Of a DNA stretch of 64,000 bases, positions 44,304 to 52,431 are shown in pieces (the first letter of the stretch is position 1; the number at the start of each line of letters is the position of its first letter). The position numbers and the translations under genes were made by a program. A model generated the notes under the pieces. The model ran no database searches and was not told the DNA's origin. It saw only the letters and a list, made by a program, of their open reading frames with translations. The DNA is taken from positions 186,001 through 250,000 of the forward strand of contig CAVURC010000015.1 of the NCBI GenBank assembly GCA_963743825.1, written 5' to 3'. Source of the DNA: Sva-07 sp963743825 (lineage in GTDB: Bacteria; Actinomycetota; Acidimicrobiia; Acidimicrobiales; Ilumatobacteraceae).

Positions 44304-45857
44304 GTGACGAACTCGATGCACGACAAACTCGCCGACCTCGCGGAACGACGCGACCAGGCGATCCACGCCGGATCGCCCCGGTCGGTCGAGCGCCAGCACG
44401 AGAAGGGAAAGATGCTCGCTCGCGAGCGCATCGACTACTTCCTCGACGACGGGTCGTTCCACGAACTCGACATGCTCGCCCGCCACCGTGCCCAGGGCGC
44501 CGGCCTCGAAGACCGTCCGTACACCGACGGTGTCATCACCGGGTGGGGGATGGTCGACGGCCGCAAGGTGTTCGTCTTCTCGCAGGACTTCACGGTCTAC
44601 GGCGGCGCGCTCGGCGAGGTGTTCGCCGAGAAGATCCACAAGCTGATGGACCTCGCCCTCAAGGTCGGAGCCCCGGTCGTCGGCCTCAACGACGGCGCCG
44701 GTGCCCGCATCCAAGAGGGTGTGGTGAGCCTCGCCAGCTACGGAGGGATCTTCCACCGCAACGTGCTGTCGTCGGGCGTCGTCCCGCAGATCTCGGTGAT
44801 CCTCGGCCCGTGCGCCGGAGGTGCGGTGTATTCGCCCGCCATGACCGACTTCATCTTCATGGTTCGTGAATCGAGCCACATGTTCATCACCGGCCCCGAC
44901 GTGGTCAAGACCGTGACCGGTGAAGATGTCACGCTCGAGGAACTCGGCGGCGCGATGTCGCACGCCACCAAGTCGGGCGTCGCCACCTTCGTCTCGTCGG
45001 ACGAGAAGGCCTGCCTCGACGACGTGCGCTTCCTGCTGTCGTTCCTGCCGTCGAACAACCTGGAGGAGCCACCGATCGAAGACCTCGGTGACGACCCCGA
45101 TCGGCTGTGCCCCGAGTTGCGCGACATCCTCCCCGCCAGCCCCAACCTGCCGTACGACATGACCGAGGTGATCCGCCACGTCGTCGACGACGGCGAGTTC
45201 TTCGAGTACTTCCCGCACTGGGCGAAGTCGATCGTGTGCGGATTCTCCCGTATCGACGGCATGCCCGTCGGCATCGTCGGCAACCAGCCCAAGGTGCTGG
45301 CCGGTGTGCTCGACATCGAGTCGTCGGAGAAGGCTGCCCGATTCGTGCGCACCTGCGACTCGTTCAACATTCCGTTGATCACGTTCGTCGACGTGCCCGG
45401 CTTCCTGCCCGGTGTCGATCAGGAGTACGGCGGCATCATCCGCCACGGCGCCAAGCTGCTCTACGCCTACTGCGAGTCGACCGTGCCGCGGATCCAGATC
45501 ATCACCCGCAAGGCCTACGGCGGCGCCTACGTCGTGATGAACTCGAAGTCGATCGGCGCCGACCTCGCGTTTGCCTGGCCGACCGCCGAGCTGGCGGTGA
45601 TGGGGCCGCAGGGCGCCGTCGAGATCGTCTACCGACGCGAACTCCAGCAGGCGGCCGACCCGGTCACCCGTCGCGCCGAACTCGTGCAGGAGTACACCGA
45701 GAAGTACGCCACCCCGTACGCCGCAGCCGAGCGGGGCTACATCGACGACGTGATCGATCCCGCCGAGACCCGCCAGAAACTCGTGGCGGGTCTGCGGATG
45801 TTGGCCACCAAGCGCGAGGAACTGCCGCGTCGCAAGCACGGCAACGTTCCGCTGTGA
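44304..45857 (+). CDS. Acyl-CoA carboxylase carboxyltransferase (beta) subunit, PccB-like
   Basis: A 517-residue carboxyltransferase that moves CO2 from biotin to acyl-CoA, probably propionyl-CoA. Oxyanion-hole glycines are present in 'PCAGGAVYSPAMTDFIFMV' and 'RKAYGGAYVVMNSKSIGAD'. 'LITFVDVPGFLPGVDQEYGG' and 'ERGYIDDVIDPAETRQKL' are characteristic. TAACTT (44291-44296) lies 7 nt before the GTG at 44304. Two genes downstream is an epsilon-like peptide, but the biotinylated alpha subunit is not in the window. Confidence 0.94.
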   Translation: MTNSMHDKLADLAERRDQAIHAGSPRSVERQHEKGKMLARERIDYFLDDGSFHELDMLARHRAQGAGLEDRPYTDGVITGWGMVDGRKVFVFSQDFTVYGGALGEVFAEKIHKLMDLALKVGAPVVGLNDGAGARIQEGVVSLASYGGIFHRNVLSSGVVPQISVILGPCAGGAVYSPAMTDFIFMVRESSHMFITGPDVVKTVTGEDVTLEELGGAMSHATKSGVATFVSSDEKACLDDVRFLLSFLPSNNLEEPPIEDLGDDPDRLCPELRDILPASPNLPYDMTEVIRHVVDDGEFFEYFPHWAKSIVCGFSRIDGMPVGIVGNQPKVLAGVLDIESSEKAARFVRTCDSFNIPLITFVDVPGFLPGVDQEYGGIIRHGAKLLYAYCESTVPRIQIITRKAYGGAYVVMNSKSIGADLAFAWPTAELAVMGPQGAVEIVYRRELQQAADPVTRRAELVQEYTEKYATPYAAAERGYIDDVIDPAETRQKLVAGLRMLATKREELPRRKHGNVPL

Positions 45858-45870
45858 CACGGCAGGATCG

Positions 45871-46695
45871 ATGAGCGACGCCAGCTCGATCCCCGGCCAA
45901 CCGTCGTTGCCCGGGTCGCCACCGCCGCCGCCACCTCCCTCGTCCGCATTGCCACCACCGCCACCGACCAGCCTCCGCCGACCCCAACTCCACCGCCGCC
46001 TGTCGCAGCGGCATCCTCGCCGCCGCCACCAGCGTCGCCGCCGCCACCTGCCACCGCCCGCCTCCAACCCGACACCGGCCGGCTACGACCCCGAACTCGC
46101 CGAGCTGCTGGCACGGATCGACGAGGACGGCGACATCAGCGCACCCGCCATCGGCACCGAGCTGACGAAGCCGACCGACGTGACCCGTCCCGAGCGTGCC
46201 GCAGCGGCTGTCATCGAGTCCGCGGGAGGCCTCGACTTCGACCCTGTGTTCGCCTCGTTCGGGGCGCGAGCCATCGGGTTGCTGGTCGACCTCGTGATCC
46301 TGACGCTCCTGCTCGTGCCCGGCTGCGCATCGATCGTGGCCGGATCGACGCCGCTGATCCTGCTCGGCCTCGCCCTGATCGCGGCCGGTTTCGCCGTCGG
46401 GACCGTGCTCTACACCCGCGCGATCACCTCGACCGGCCAGTCCGTCGGGAACCGCGTCGCTGGGACCAAGGTCGTCGACGCCCGCAACGGACGCCCCGTC
46501 GAATCGGGCGAGGCCGCATTGCGGTACGTCCTGCGGTTCGCCGTCTCGATCATCTTCTTCATCGGGTTCCTCGTCGCGTTCGGCGACCCGCAGCGACGCA
46601 CGTTCCACGACAAGATCGCCGGCACGGTCGTCACCAGGCCGGCGAGGGAGTCGTGGTCGATCGACGACGAGGTGGGCGGCCCACCGCGGGTCTAA
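45871..46695 (+). CDS. RDD-family membrane protein with Pro-rich N-terminus
   Basis: A 274-residue protein. The N-terminal 70 residues are proline-rich but interrupted by an Arg/His stretch (about 45965-46055). In the +1 frame that stretch reads as further proline-rich sequence ('PPPTPTPPPP'), so two compensating indels are likely. The C-terminal RDD domain has 'FGARAIGLLVDLVILTLLLV', 'STGQSVGNRVAGTKVVDARN' and 'GDPQRRTFHDKIAGTVVT', with three TM helices. RDD proteins are poorly defined; some transport ions. It sits 13 bp after the carboxylase beta gene. Confidence 0.8.
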   Translation: MSDASSIPGQPSLPGSPPPPPPPSSALPPPPPTSLRRPQLHRRLSQRHPRRRHQRRRRHLPPPASNPTPAGYDPELAELLARIDEDGDISAPAIGTELTKPTDVTRPERAAAAVIESAGGLDFDPVFASFGARAIGLLVDLVILTLLLVPGCASIVAGSTPLILLGLALIAAGFAVGTVLYTRAITSTGQSVGNRVAGTKVVDARNGRPVESGEAALRYVLRFAVSIIFFIGFLVAFGDPQRRTFHDKIAGTVVTRPARESWSIDDEVGGPPRV

Positions 46696-46705
46696 CGTGG
46701 CAACG

Positions 46706-46912
46706 ATGTCCGACGCAGCCAACGCCCCGACCTCCGTTCGGCCCGTGCCGACCGACGAGGAGGCCGTCGCGATCATGGCTGCCACCGAGGCGCTGTGGCC
46801 ACGACCGGTCGTCAACGGCCCGGCCGCCTCGGTCCGGAACCACGTGTGGCGATTCAGCGGCCGATGGTGGTCACGGCCGGTACCGGCGCGTCGCGATCGT
46901 CCGTACCGCTGA
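46706..46912 (+). CDS. Acyl-CoA carboxylase epsilon-like peptide
   Basis: A 68-residue peptide: 'PTDEEAVAIMAATEALWPRP' followed by 'VWRFSGRWWSRPV'. A short helical segment after 'TDEE' and a Trp/Arg-rich C-terminal box are the features of actinobacterial AccE/PccE epsilon subunits, which bridge the alpha and beta subunits. The position behind pccB (with one RDD gene between) supports this. TAACGT (46693-46698) is 7 nt before the ATG, so it may have its own leaderless mRNA. Similarity is short; the call is moderate. Confidence 0.55.
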   Translation: MSDAANAPTSVRPVPTDEEAVAIMAATEALWPRPVVNGPAASVRNHVWRFSGRWWSRPVPARRDRPYR

Positions 46913-46929
46913 TCTGGCACACTCACGTC

Positions 46930-47595
46930 ATGGAGATGCCACCGCCGCCTGGTCCGACACCACCACCACCGCCGCCCCCGCCGGGGTTCGGGTCGAATCC
47001 TCCGCCACCGCCGGTGGGAGCGCCGCCGGTGGTCCCTCCGCCGCCGTACGGGGCGGTTGCCACTGCACCGGGATACCCACCGTCGTACCACCAGCAGGCG
47101 ATGATCGGCGGCGAACGCGCCGGCTTCGGAACCCGGCTCGGCGCATGGCTGCTCGACAGCCTCCTGTACGGGTTGCTGTCGCTCGTCTTCGTGATTCCCG
47201 GCATCGTGATGATCGTCTCGGCATTCAGCAACTGCGAATGGGTCGAGACGAGCGAAGACTCGTGGGAAGCCTTCTGTCCACCGGGTGAGCCGAACGGCGG
47301 CCTCATCGCCGGCGGGATCATCCTGATCGTGATCGGCGTGCTGCTCTCGGTGTTCCTCTACGTGCGAGCGATGGGCAAGACGGGCCAGACGTGGGGCGCG
47401 AGGATCGTCGGGGTCAAGGTGATCGACGAGCGCACCGGAGCGCCGATCGGCTTCTGGCGTGCCCTCGGCCGAGGCCTCTTCGCCAACATCATCTCCGCCA
47501 ACGTCTTCTACCTCGGCTACCTCTGGATGCTGTGGGACGACAAGAAGCAGACGTGGCAGGACAAGGTCGTCAACTCGGTGGTCGTCAAGACCTGA
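46930..47595 (+). CDS. RDD-family membrane protein with Pro-rich N-terminus (second)
   Basis: A 221-residue RDD protein. An unbroken Pro/Gly-rich N-terminus (about residues 3-55) is followed by 'GFGTRLGAWLLDSLLYGLLS', a loop with two cysteines ('SNCEWVETSE', 'EAFCPPGEPNGG'), 'MGKTGQTWGARIVGVKVIDE' and 'WDDKKQTWQDKVVNSVVVKT'. Its N-terminal half resembles that expected of the upstream RDD gene once its frame is repaired, so the two are probably paralogues. The stop overlaps the phosphoesterase start (TGATG). Confidence 0.83.
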   Translation: MEMPPPPGPTPPPPPPPPGFGSNPPPPPVGAPPVVPPPPYGAVATAPGYPPSYHQQAMIGGERAGFGTRLGAWLLDSLLYGLLSLVFVIPGIVMIVSAFSNCEWVETSEDSWEAFCPPGEPNGGLIAGGIILIVIGVLLSVFLYVRAMGKTGQTWGARIVGVKVIDERTGAPIGFWRALGRGLFANIISANVFYLGYLWMLWDDKKQTWQDKVVNSVVVKT

Positions 47596-48620
47596 TGGAC
47601 GTCACGACGGTCGCCGACGACCTCGTCGTCGTCCACGACGGCCTCGACGCACGTCGCTACGAGGGCCTCACCGCCGACACCGAACACGACCTCGACGGTG
47701 TGTCGGTTCGCACGCTCGCCCGGCCGCACGGCGAGCTTCTCTGCCGCTTCGCGACCGTGAACGACGTGCACTTCGGTGAGATCGAGGCGGGGCGGATCGA
47801 CGATCTGACCGAGGGGCCGATCCGGCGCGGCGAGCCGGGAGCCGAGCCGTATCCGGAGGTGATGAACCGCTCGGCGGCTCGCGAGATGGCGATGATCGAC
47901 CCGGCGGCCGTGATCGTGAAGGGCGATCTCTCCCAGGACGGCCGCGCCGAGGAGTGGGCGGCGTTCGAGGCGTGCTATCGAGCCCCCTTCGGTGAACGTC
48001 TCCACGTGGTGCGCGGCAACCACGACTCGTACCGCCATCAGGCGGAGTACGCGGGCGATCAGTGGATCGAACTGCCGGGGATCGCGGTGGCACTCCTCGA
48101 CACCGCCATCCCGGGAGCGACGACCGGCTCGATCTCCACCGAGCAGTTCGAGTGGCTCGACGACCACTGCGCCACCACCGATCGACCGGTGTTCGTGATG
48201 GGACACCACCAGCAGTGGATCGGCCATCAGGGGATCGGGCAGGGCGTCGAGCCGAAGCGCAGCGCCGACTACTTCGGACTGCATCCCGACGCGAGCGACT
48301 CCCTCGACGACGCGGCCATCCGACGAACCGCGATCATCGGCTATGCAGCCGGCCACACCCACCGCCATCGGGCCCGACCGATGAGCCGGTCGGGTGTCCC
48401 GTCGATCGAGGTCGGATGCACGAAGGACTTCCCCGGCACGTGGGCCGAGTACCGCGTCCACGAGGGCGGCGTGATGCAGGTGGTACACCGCATGTCGACA
48501 CCCGACGCGCTGGCATGGAGCGAATCGTGTCGGCACCTGTACGCCGACTTCGGCATCGACTACGAGACCTACGCCCTCGGAACCCTCGCCGACCGCTGCT
48601 TCACCATCGCGCTGCGCTGA
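47595..48620 (+). CDS. Calcineurin-like metallophosphoesterase
   Basis: A 341-residue metallophosphoesterase. Metal-binding motifs are in order: 'FATVNDVHFGEIEAG' (D-x-H), 'AAVIVKGDLSQDGRAEEW' (G-D), 'LHVVRGNHDSYRH' (G-N-H-D), 'VFVMGHHQQW' and 'YAAGHTHRHRARP' (G-H-T-H). This is the cAMP phosphodiesterase-like arrangement, but the substrate is open. No signal peptide is seen, so it should be cytosolic. Start ATG 47595 overlaps the RDD stop. Confidence 0.88.
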   Translation: MDVTTVADDLVVVHDGLDARRYEGLTADTEHDLDGVSVRTLARPHGELLCRFATVNDVHFGEIEAGRIDDLTEGPIRRGEPGAEPYPEVMNRSAAREMAMIDPAAVIVKGDLSQDGRAEEWAAFEACYRAPFGERLHVVRGNHDSYRHQAEYAGDQWIELPGIAVALLDTAIPGATTGSISTEQFEWLDDHCATTDRPVFVMGHHQQWIGHQGIGQGVEPKRSADYFGLHPDASDSLDDAAIRRTAIIGYAAGHTHRHRARPMSRSGVPSIEVGCTKDFPGTWAEYRVHEGGVMQVVHRMSTPDALAWSESCRHLYADFGIDYETYALGTLADRCFTIALR

Positions 48621-48676
48621 CCCGACGAGGGCGACCGAGTTGTCACGCGGCGACCCGAGCGATCAGACTCTCGCCG

Positions 48677-49285
48677 ATGTCCATCGCCCTGACTCCTCCT
48701 GCACCGTCCACGCTCCTCGATCTGATCGATCGGTCCCGCGTTCGTGACGTCGTTGCCGTCGTCGGATTCGCACTGTTCACCGCACTCGCTGCCCAGATCT
48801 CGATCCCGCTCGGCTTCACGCCGGTGCCCATCACGGGTCAGACCTTCGCCGTGCTCCTCGCCGGCGGGGTGCTCGGCGCCAACCGTGGAGCACTGTCGAT
48901 GGGGCTGTACGTGGCGCTCGGCGCGATCGGGCTGCCGTTCTACGCCGACGGCGACGGCGGCTGGACCATCGCGACGGGCGCGACCGCCGGCTACCTCGTC
49001 GGATTCATCGTGGCCGCGTTCGTGGTCGGCAAGATGGCCGAGCACGGCCAAGACCGCAAGCTGGCGACATCACTGCCCGCGTTCGTCGCCGGGTCGCTGA
49101 TCATCTACGGCTTCGGCGCAGCCTGGTTGGCGTACGACCTCGGCCTGCCGCTCACCGCCGGCGCCGGCGAGCCGAGCGCGATCTCGCTCGGCGTCGCGCC
49201 GTTCCTCGTGGGCGACGTCATCAAGGCGCTGCTTGCCGGGGCGGTGCTGCCGGCAGCGTGGATCCTCGCCGAAGACCGCCGGTAG
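48677..49285 (+). CDS. bioY: Biotin transporter substrate-binding subunit BioY
   Basis: A 202-residue S-component of an ECF-type biotin importer. It has six TM helices and family marks 'LAAQISIPLGFTPVPITGQT' and 'LLAGGVLGANRGALSMGLYV', with 'GATAGYLVGFIVAAFVVG' and 'YGFGAAWLAYDLGL'. No bioM/bioN neighbours are present, so it would use shared ECF modules or act alone. Biotin supply fits the nearby biotin-dependent carboxylase. No strong Shine-Dalgarno; start ATG 48677 was chosen for the TM topology. Confidence 0.92.
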   Translation: MSIALTPPAPSTLLDLIDRSRVRDVVAVVGFALFTALAAQISIPLGFTPVPITGQTFAVLLAGGVLGANRGALSMGLYVALGAIGLPFYADGDGGWTIATGATAGYLVGFIVAAFVVGKMAEHGQDRKLATSLPAFVAGSLIIYGFGAAWLAYDLGLPLTAGAGEPSAISLGVAPFLVGDVIKALLAGAVLPAAWILAEDRR

Positions 49286-49372
49286 CCGAGCCGGCGGCTC
49301 GATCTCCGCGTCGCCGCCCTGCTCAGAAGCCATCCGCGAACTCTGTGACACCCCCTTGTCATAGTTGACGGC

Positions 49373-50680
49373 ATGGACATCGTCGTGTTGCTGATCACCG
49401 TGCTGCTGGCCGTCGGGGCCGCCGTCGGCGGCTACCTGTTCGCGACCCGGCGTGCCGAAGCCGATCTCCTGGCGCGTGACGCCGATCGTGCAGCAACCAC
49501 CGATGGCGTGCAGTTCGCCGTCGAGGCCGCCGTGCAACAGGCGGTGGCGCAGGTGCGCGATCAGGCAACGGCCGAGCGCGATGCGGCAGTGGCAGCGGCG
49601 TTGGAACAGACAGCGATCCTGCAGCGCGAGCAGTTCGGCGCGCTCGCGCTGGCTGCACGCGAACAGACCAACTCCGACCTGTCGGCCAAGAAGGACGTCA
49701 TCGACGCCCGGCTCGACCAGGTCCACGCCGAGATGCGTACCGAGCTGACGAAGCTGAGCGAGATGGTCACCACGCTCGGGCGCTCGAGCGCCGAGAACTT
49801 CGGGCAGGTCACGTCGTCGCTCGCCGCGCACGCCGAGGTCGCCAACACCCTCGCCGACTCCACCCGGGCACTTCGTGAAGCTCTTGCGAATCCGCAAGCC
49901 CGCGGCAACTGGGGCGAGCGGATGGCCGAAGACGTGCTGCGCCTCGCCGGGTTCCAGGAGAACCTCAACTACGTCAAGCAGACCCAGATCGAGGGCGGCA
50001 CCGGGCGTCCCGACTACACGTTCCCCATGCCCAAGGGCCACGCCCTCTACATGGACGTCAAGTTTCCGATGGCGTCGTACCTGCGCTATCTGGAGGTCGA
50101 CACCAACGCCGAGCGCGAGATGCACCTGAAGCGGTTCCTGCAAGATGTGCGCCTGCGCGTGAGGGAACTCGCCAAGCGTGACTACTCCGGCGAGAGTGAC
50201 CAGCCCTCGGTCGACTACGTCTTGCTGTTCATCCCCAACGAACAGCTCACGGGCTTCATCCACGAGCACGACGCAGCGTTGCTCGACGAAGCGATGGGCC
50301 AGAAAGTCGTGCTCTGCTCGCCGCTCACCCTGTTCGCGTTCCTCGGTGTGATCCGCCAGGCGTTCGACAACTTCATGATCGAGCAGACGAGCGACGAGAT
50401 CCTCCAGTTGCTCGGCACGTTCTCGGCACAATGGCGCAAGTACAACGAGCAGGTCGACTCGGTGAAGAAGAAGTTCGACCAGGTCGATCGGGCCTTCGAA
50501 CAGCTCACCGGCCCTCGTCGGCGCCAGCTCGAGCGGCCCCTGCGCCAGCTCGACGAACTGCGCCTGCAACGCAATCTCCCGGTTGACGGGGAACTCTTCG
50601 CGGCCATCGATCCCGATGATGTCGCCGATGACGACGCCGAGACGCCACCCGGTGGCACGATCAGGATGCTCGGCGCATGA
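49373..50680 (+). CDS. rmuC: DNA recombination protein RmuC
   Basis: A 435-residue RmuC. One N-terminal TM helix ('MDIVVLLITVLLAVGAAVGG') precedes a long coiled coil (about residues 25-170). The PD-(D/E)xK-like nuclease core follows: 'NWGERMAEDVLRLAGFQENL', 'GRPDYTFPMPKGHALYMDVK' and 'YVLLFIPNEQLTGFIHEHD'. It limits inversions at short repeats in E. coli. It is followed by xseA, another nuclease gene; the 59-bp gap suggests co-transcription. Confidence 0.92.
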   Translation: MDIVVLLITVLLAVGAAVGGYLFATRRAEADLLARDADRAATTDGVQFAVEAAVQQAVAQVRDQATAERDAAVAAALEQTAILQREQFGALALAAREQTNSDLSAKKDVIDARLDQVHAEMRTELTKLSEMVTTLGRSSAENFGQVTSSLAAHAEVANTLADSTRALREALANPQARGNWGERMAEDVLRLAGFQENLNYVKQTQIEGGTGRPDYTFPMPKGHALYMDVKFPMASYLRYLEVDTNAEREMHLKRFLQDVRLRVRELAKRDYSGESDQPSVDYVLLFIPNEQLTGFIHEHDAALLDEAMGQKVVLCSPLTLFAFLGVIRQAFDNFMIEQTSDEILQLLGTFSAQWRKYNEQVDSVKKKFDQVDRAFEQLTGPRRRQLERPLRQLDELRLQRNLPVDGELFAAIDPDDVADDDAETPPGGTIRMLGA

Positions 50681-50739
50681 CGCCGCTGACCATCCCGTCG
50701 AGCACCCGCGGGGCCACACCGCCTGATTGAATCGGGCCC

Positions 50740-52123
50740 GTGAGCCAGCCCGCGTTCGACTTCGGTGAGACCGAATTCGACGATGTCTCCAACCCGACGT
50801 ACTCGGTCGGCGAGTTGGCCGACGCGATCAACGACACGCTGCAGCGCGGCTTCTCCGACGGCGTGTGGGTCCGAGGCGAGATCACCGGGTGGAGCGACCG
50901 GGGCCAGCACGCCTACTTCACGCTGGTCGACGACGCCGACCGATCCGATGGAACGGGCAACGGACGCGGCAAGGCCGTCGTCAACGTCCAGTTCTTCGCC
51001 AACGCACGGATGCGACTGCGACCTGTGCTGCAGAAGAACCGGCTGCGTCTCGGCGATGGCATGAAGGTGCGGGTCTTCGGCTACCTCGACTACTACGCCC
51101 CCAACGGTCGCATCGGGCTGAAGATGACCGGAATCGACCCGCGCTACACGATCGGCGACATCGCCCAGTCGCGTGACGAGGTGATGCGGCGCCTCGTTGC
51201 CGAGGGCCTGCTCGACGCCAACAAGCAGCGCCCGCTGTCGCCGATCCCGTTGCGCGTCGGTGTGGTCACGAGCGTCGGCACAGCGGCATGGCACGACTTC
51301 CACGACGAACTGCAGCGCAGCGCGTTCGGCTTCCAGCTCACCGTCATCGACACGCGAGTGCAGGGCGACTTCGCCGAGCGGTCGATCTCCGCGGCCATCA
51401 CCACGTTGGCTCGACGAGTCGACCTCGACGCACTCGTGGTCATCCGCGGCGGCGGCGCCCGCAACGAACTCGCCGTGTTCGACGCCGAAATGATCGCCCG
51501 GGCGATCGCACTGTCGCCGATCCCTGTCCTCACGGGCCTCGGCCACGAGGTCGACCGCAGCGTTGCCGACGACGTCGCCCACACGATGCTGAAGACCCCG
51601 ACGGCGTGCGCCGGCGAACTGATCGCCCGAGCGGCGCGATACAGCGCCGACAGCGAAGCCGCCTTCGCCGCGATCGTGCGCGAGAGCGAGCAGGCGCTGA
51701 CCGCCGCAACGGCCACCCTGTCGGAAACCGCCCACCGGATCGCGCGGCGCACGCATGCGGCCGTCGAACGCGCCGACGAACGCCTCGCCATGCGCATCGA
51801 CACACTCACCCGTACGGCACCCGCCGCACTCGGGCGCGCCGATGGCCGCCTCGACGCCATTCGAACCCGCGTGCTCGACCGCGCGACCGCCGTCATCGAT
51901 CGATCGGGCGACCGTCTCGACGTCATCGCCGCCCGAGTCGGCGCCGTCGATCCCGCAGTGCAGTTGGCGCGTGGCTGGTCGATCACTCGACGCAGCGGAC
52001 GGCAGCGTGATCCGCTCCGTCGACGACGTGTCCCCCGACCAATCGATCACGACCGCTGTCGCCGACGGTGTGATCACCAGCACCGTCACGCACACCTCGA
52101 CCACCACCGACCAGAAGGACTGA
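50740..52123 (+). CDS. xseA: Exodeoxyribonuclease VII large subunit (frame-broken)
   Basis: Catalytic subunit of exonuclease VII, about 460 residues. The N-terminal OB fold is 'TYSVGELADAINDTLQRGFS' and 'VWVRGEITGWSDRGQHAYFT'. The catalytic domain has 'RVGVVTSVGTAAWHDFHDEL', 'DALVVIRGGGARNELAVFD' and 'PVLTGLGHEVDRSVADDVAH'. A coiled coil follows and a C-terminal segment ends in 'LARGWSITR' and then, after a one-base break near 51988, 'DGSVIRSVDDVSPDQSITT' to 52123. The GTG at 50740 starts the protein. xseB begins 6 bp later. Confidence 0.92.
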
Positions 52124-52128
52124 CCACC

Positions 52129-52353
52129 ATGGCCGACCCCACCCCCGACCCCACCCCCGGGTATGCCGACGCACTGGCCGAACTCGACTCGATCCTGCGT
52201 GAGTTGGAGGGTTCCGACGTCGACGTCGACCACCTCGCCGATCGCGTTGCCCGGGCGTCCACGCTCATCACCCTGTGCCGGGAGAAGATTTCAGCCGCCC
52301 AGCTCCGCATCGAACAGGTCACCGCCGACCTCGATGCGACCCCTGCCGACTGA
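52129..52353 (+). CDS. xseB: Exodeoxyribonuclease VII small subunit
   Basis: A 74-residue XseB: 'GYADALAELDSILRELEGSD' and 'LADRVARASTLITLCREKIS' give the family's two helices, and an acidic tail ends 'DLDATPAD'. Several copies bind the XseA coiled coil. The unrepaired upstream frame would fuse xseA to this gene without a stop, which is an artefact of the break at 51988. ATG 52129 lies 5 bp after the xseA stop. A GTC-T-GAC palindrome follows. Confidence 0.9.
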   Translation: MADPTPDPTPGYADALAELDSILRELEGSDVDVDHLADRVARASTLITLCREKISAAQLRIEQVTADLDATPAD

Positions 52354-52364
52354 CCGTCGAGACA

Positions 52365-52377
52365 GGGGTCTGACCCC
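52365..52377. repeat. GGGGTCTGACCCC core palindrome after xseB
   Basis: A 13-bp core (GGGGTC-T-GACCCC) 11 nt after the xseB stop, with weak outer similarity to the arms at 30685-30716 (ACAGGGGTC context). It is the shortest member of the family in the window. Confidence 0.6.
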
Positions 52378-52431
52378 AGTTGTGACACGACGGGGCATGA
52401 GCCCGACGAGCGGCAGTAGCCTGCGAACACG

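Noticed and set aside
44247..46067. Minus-strand N-terminal extension of the DNA ligase frame by about 600 residues
   Set aside because: It is antisense to the carboxylase gene and Gly/Arg/Asp repetitive; the ligase domain begins at 44246.
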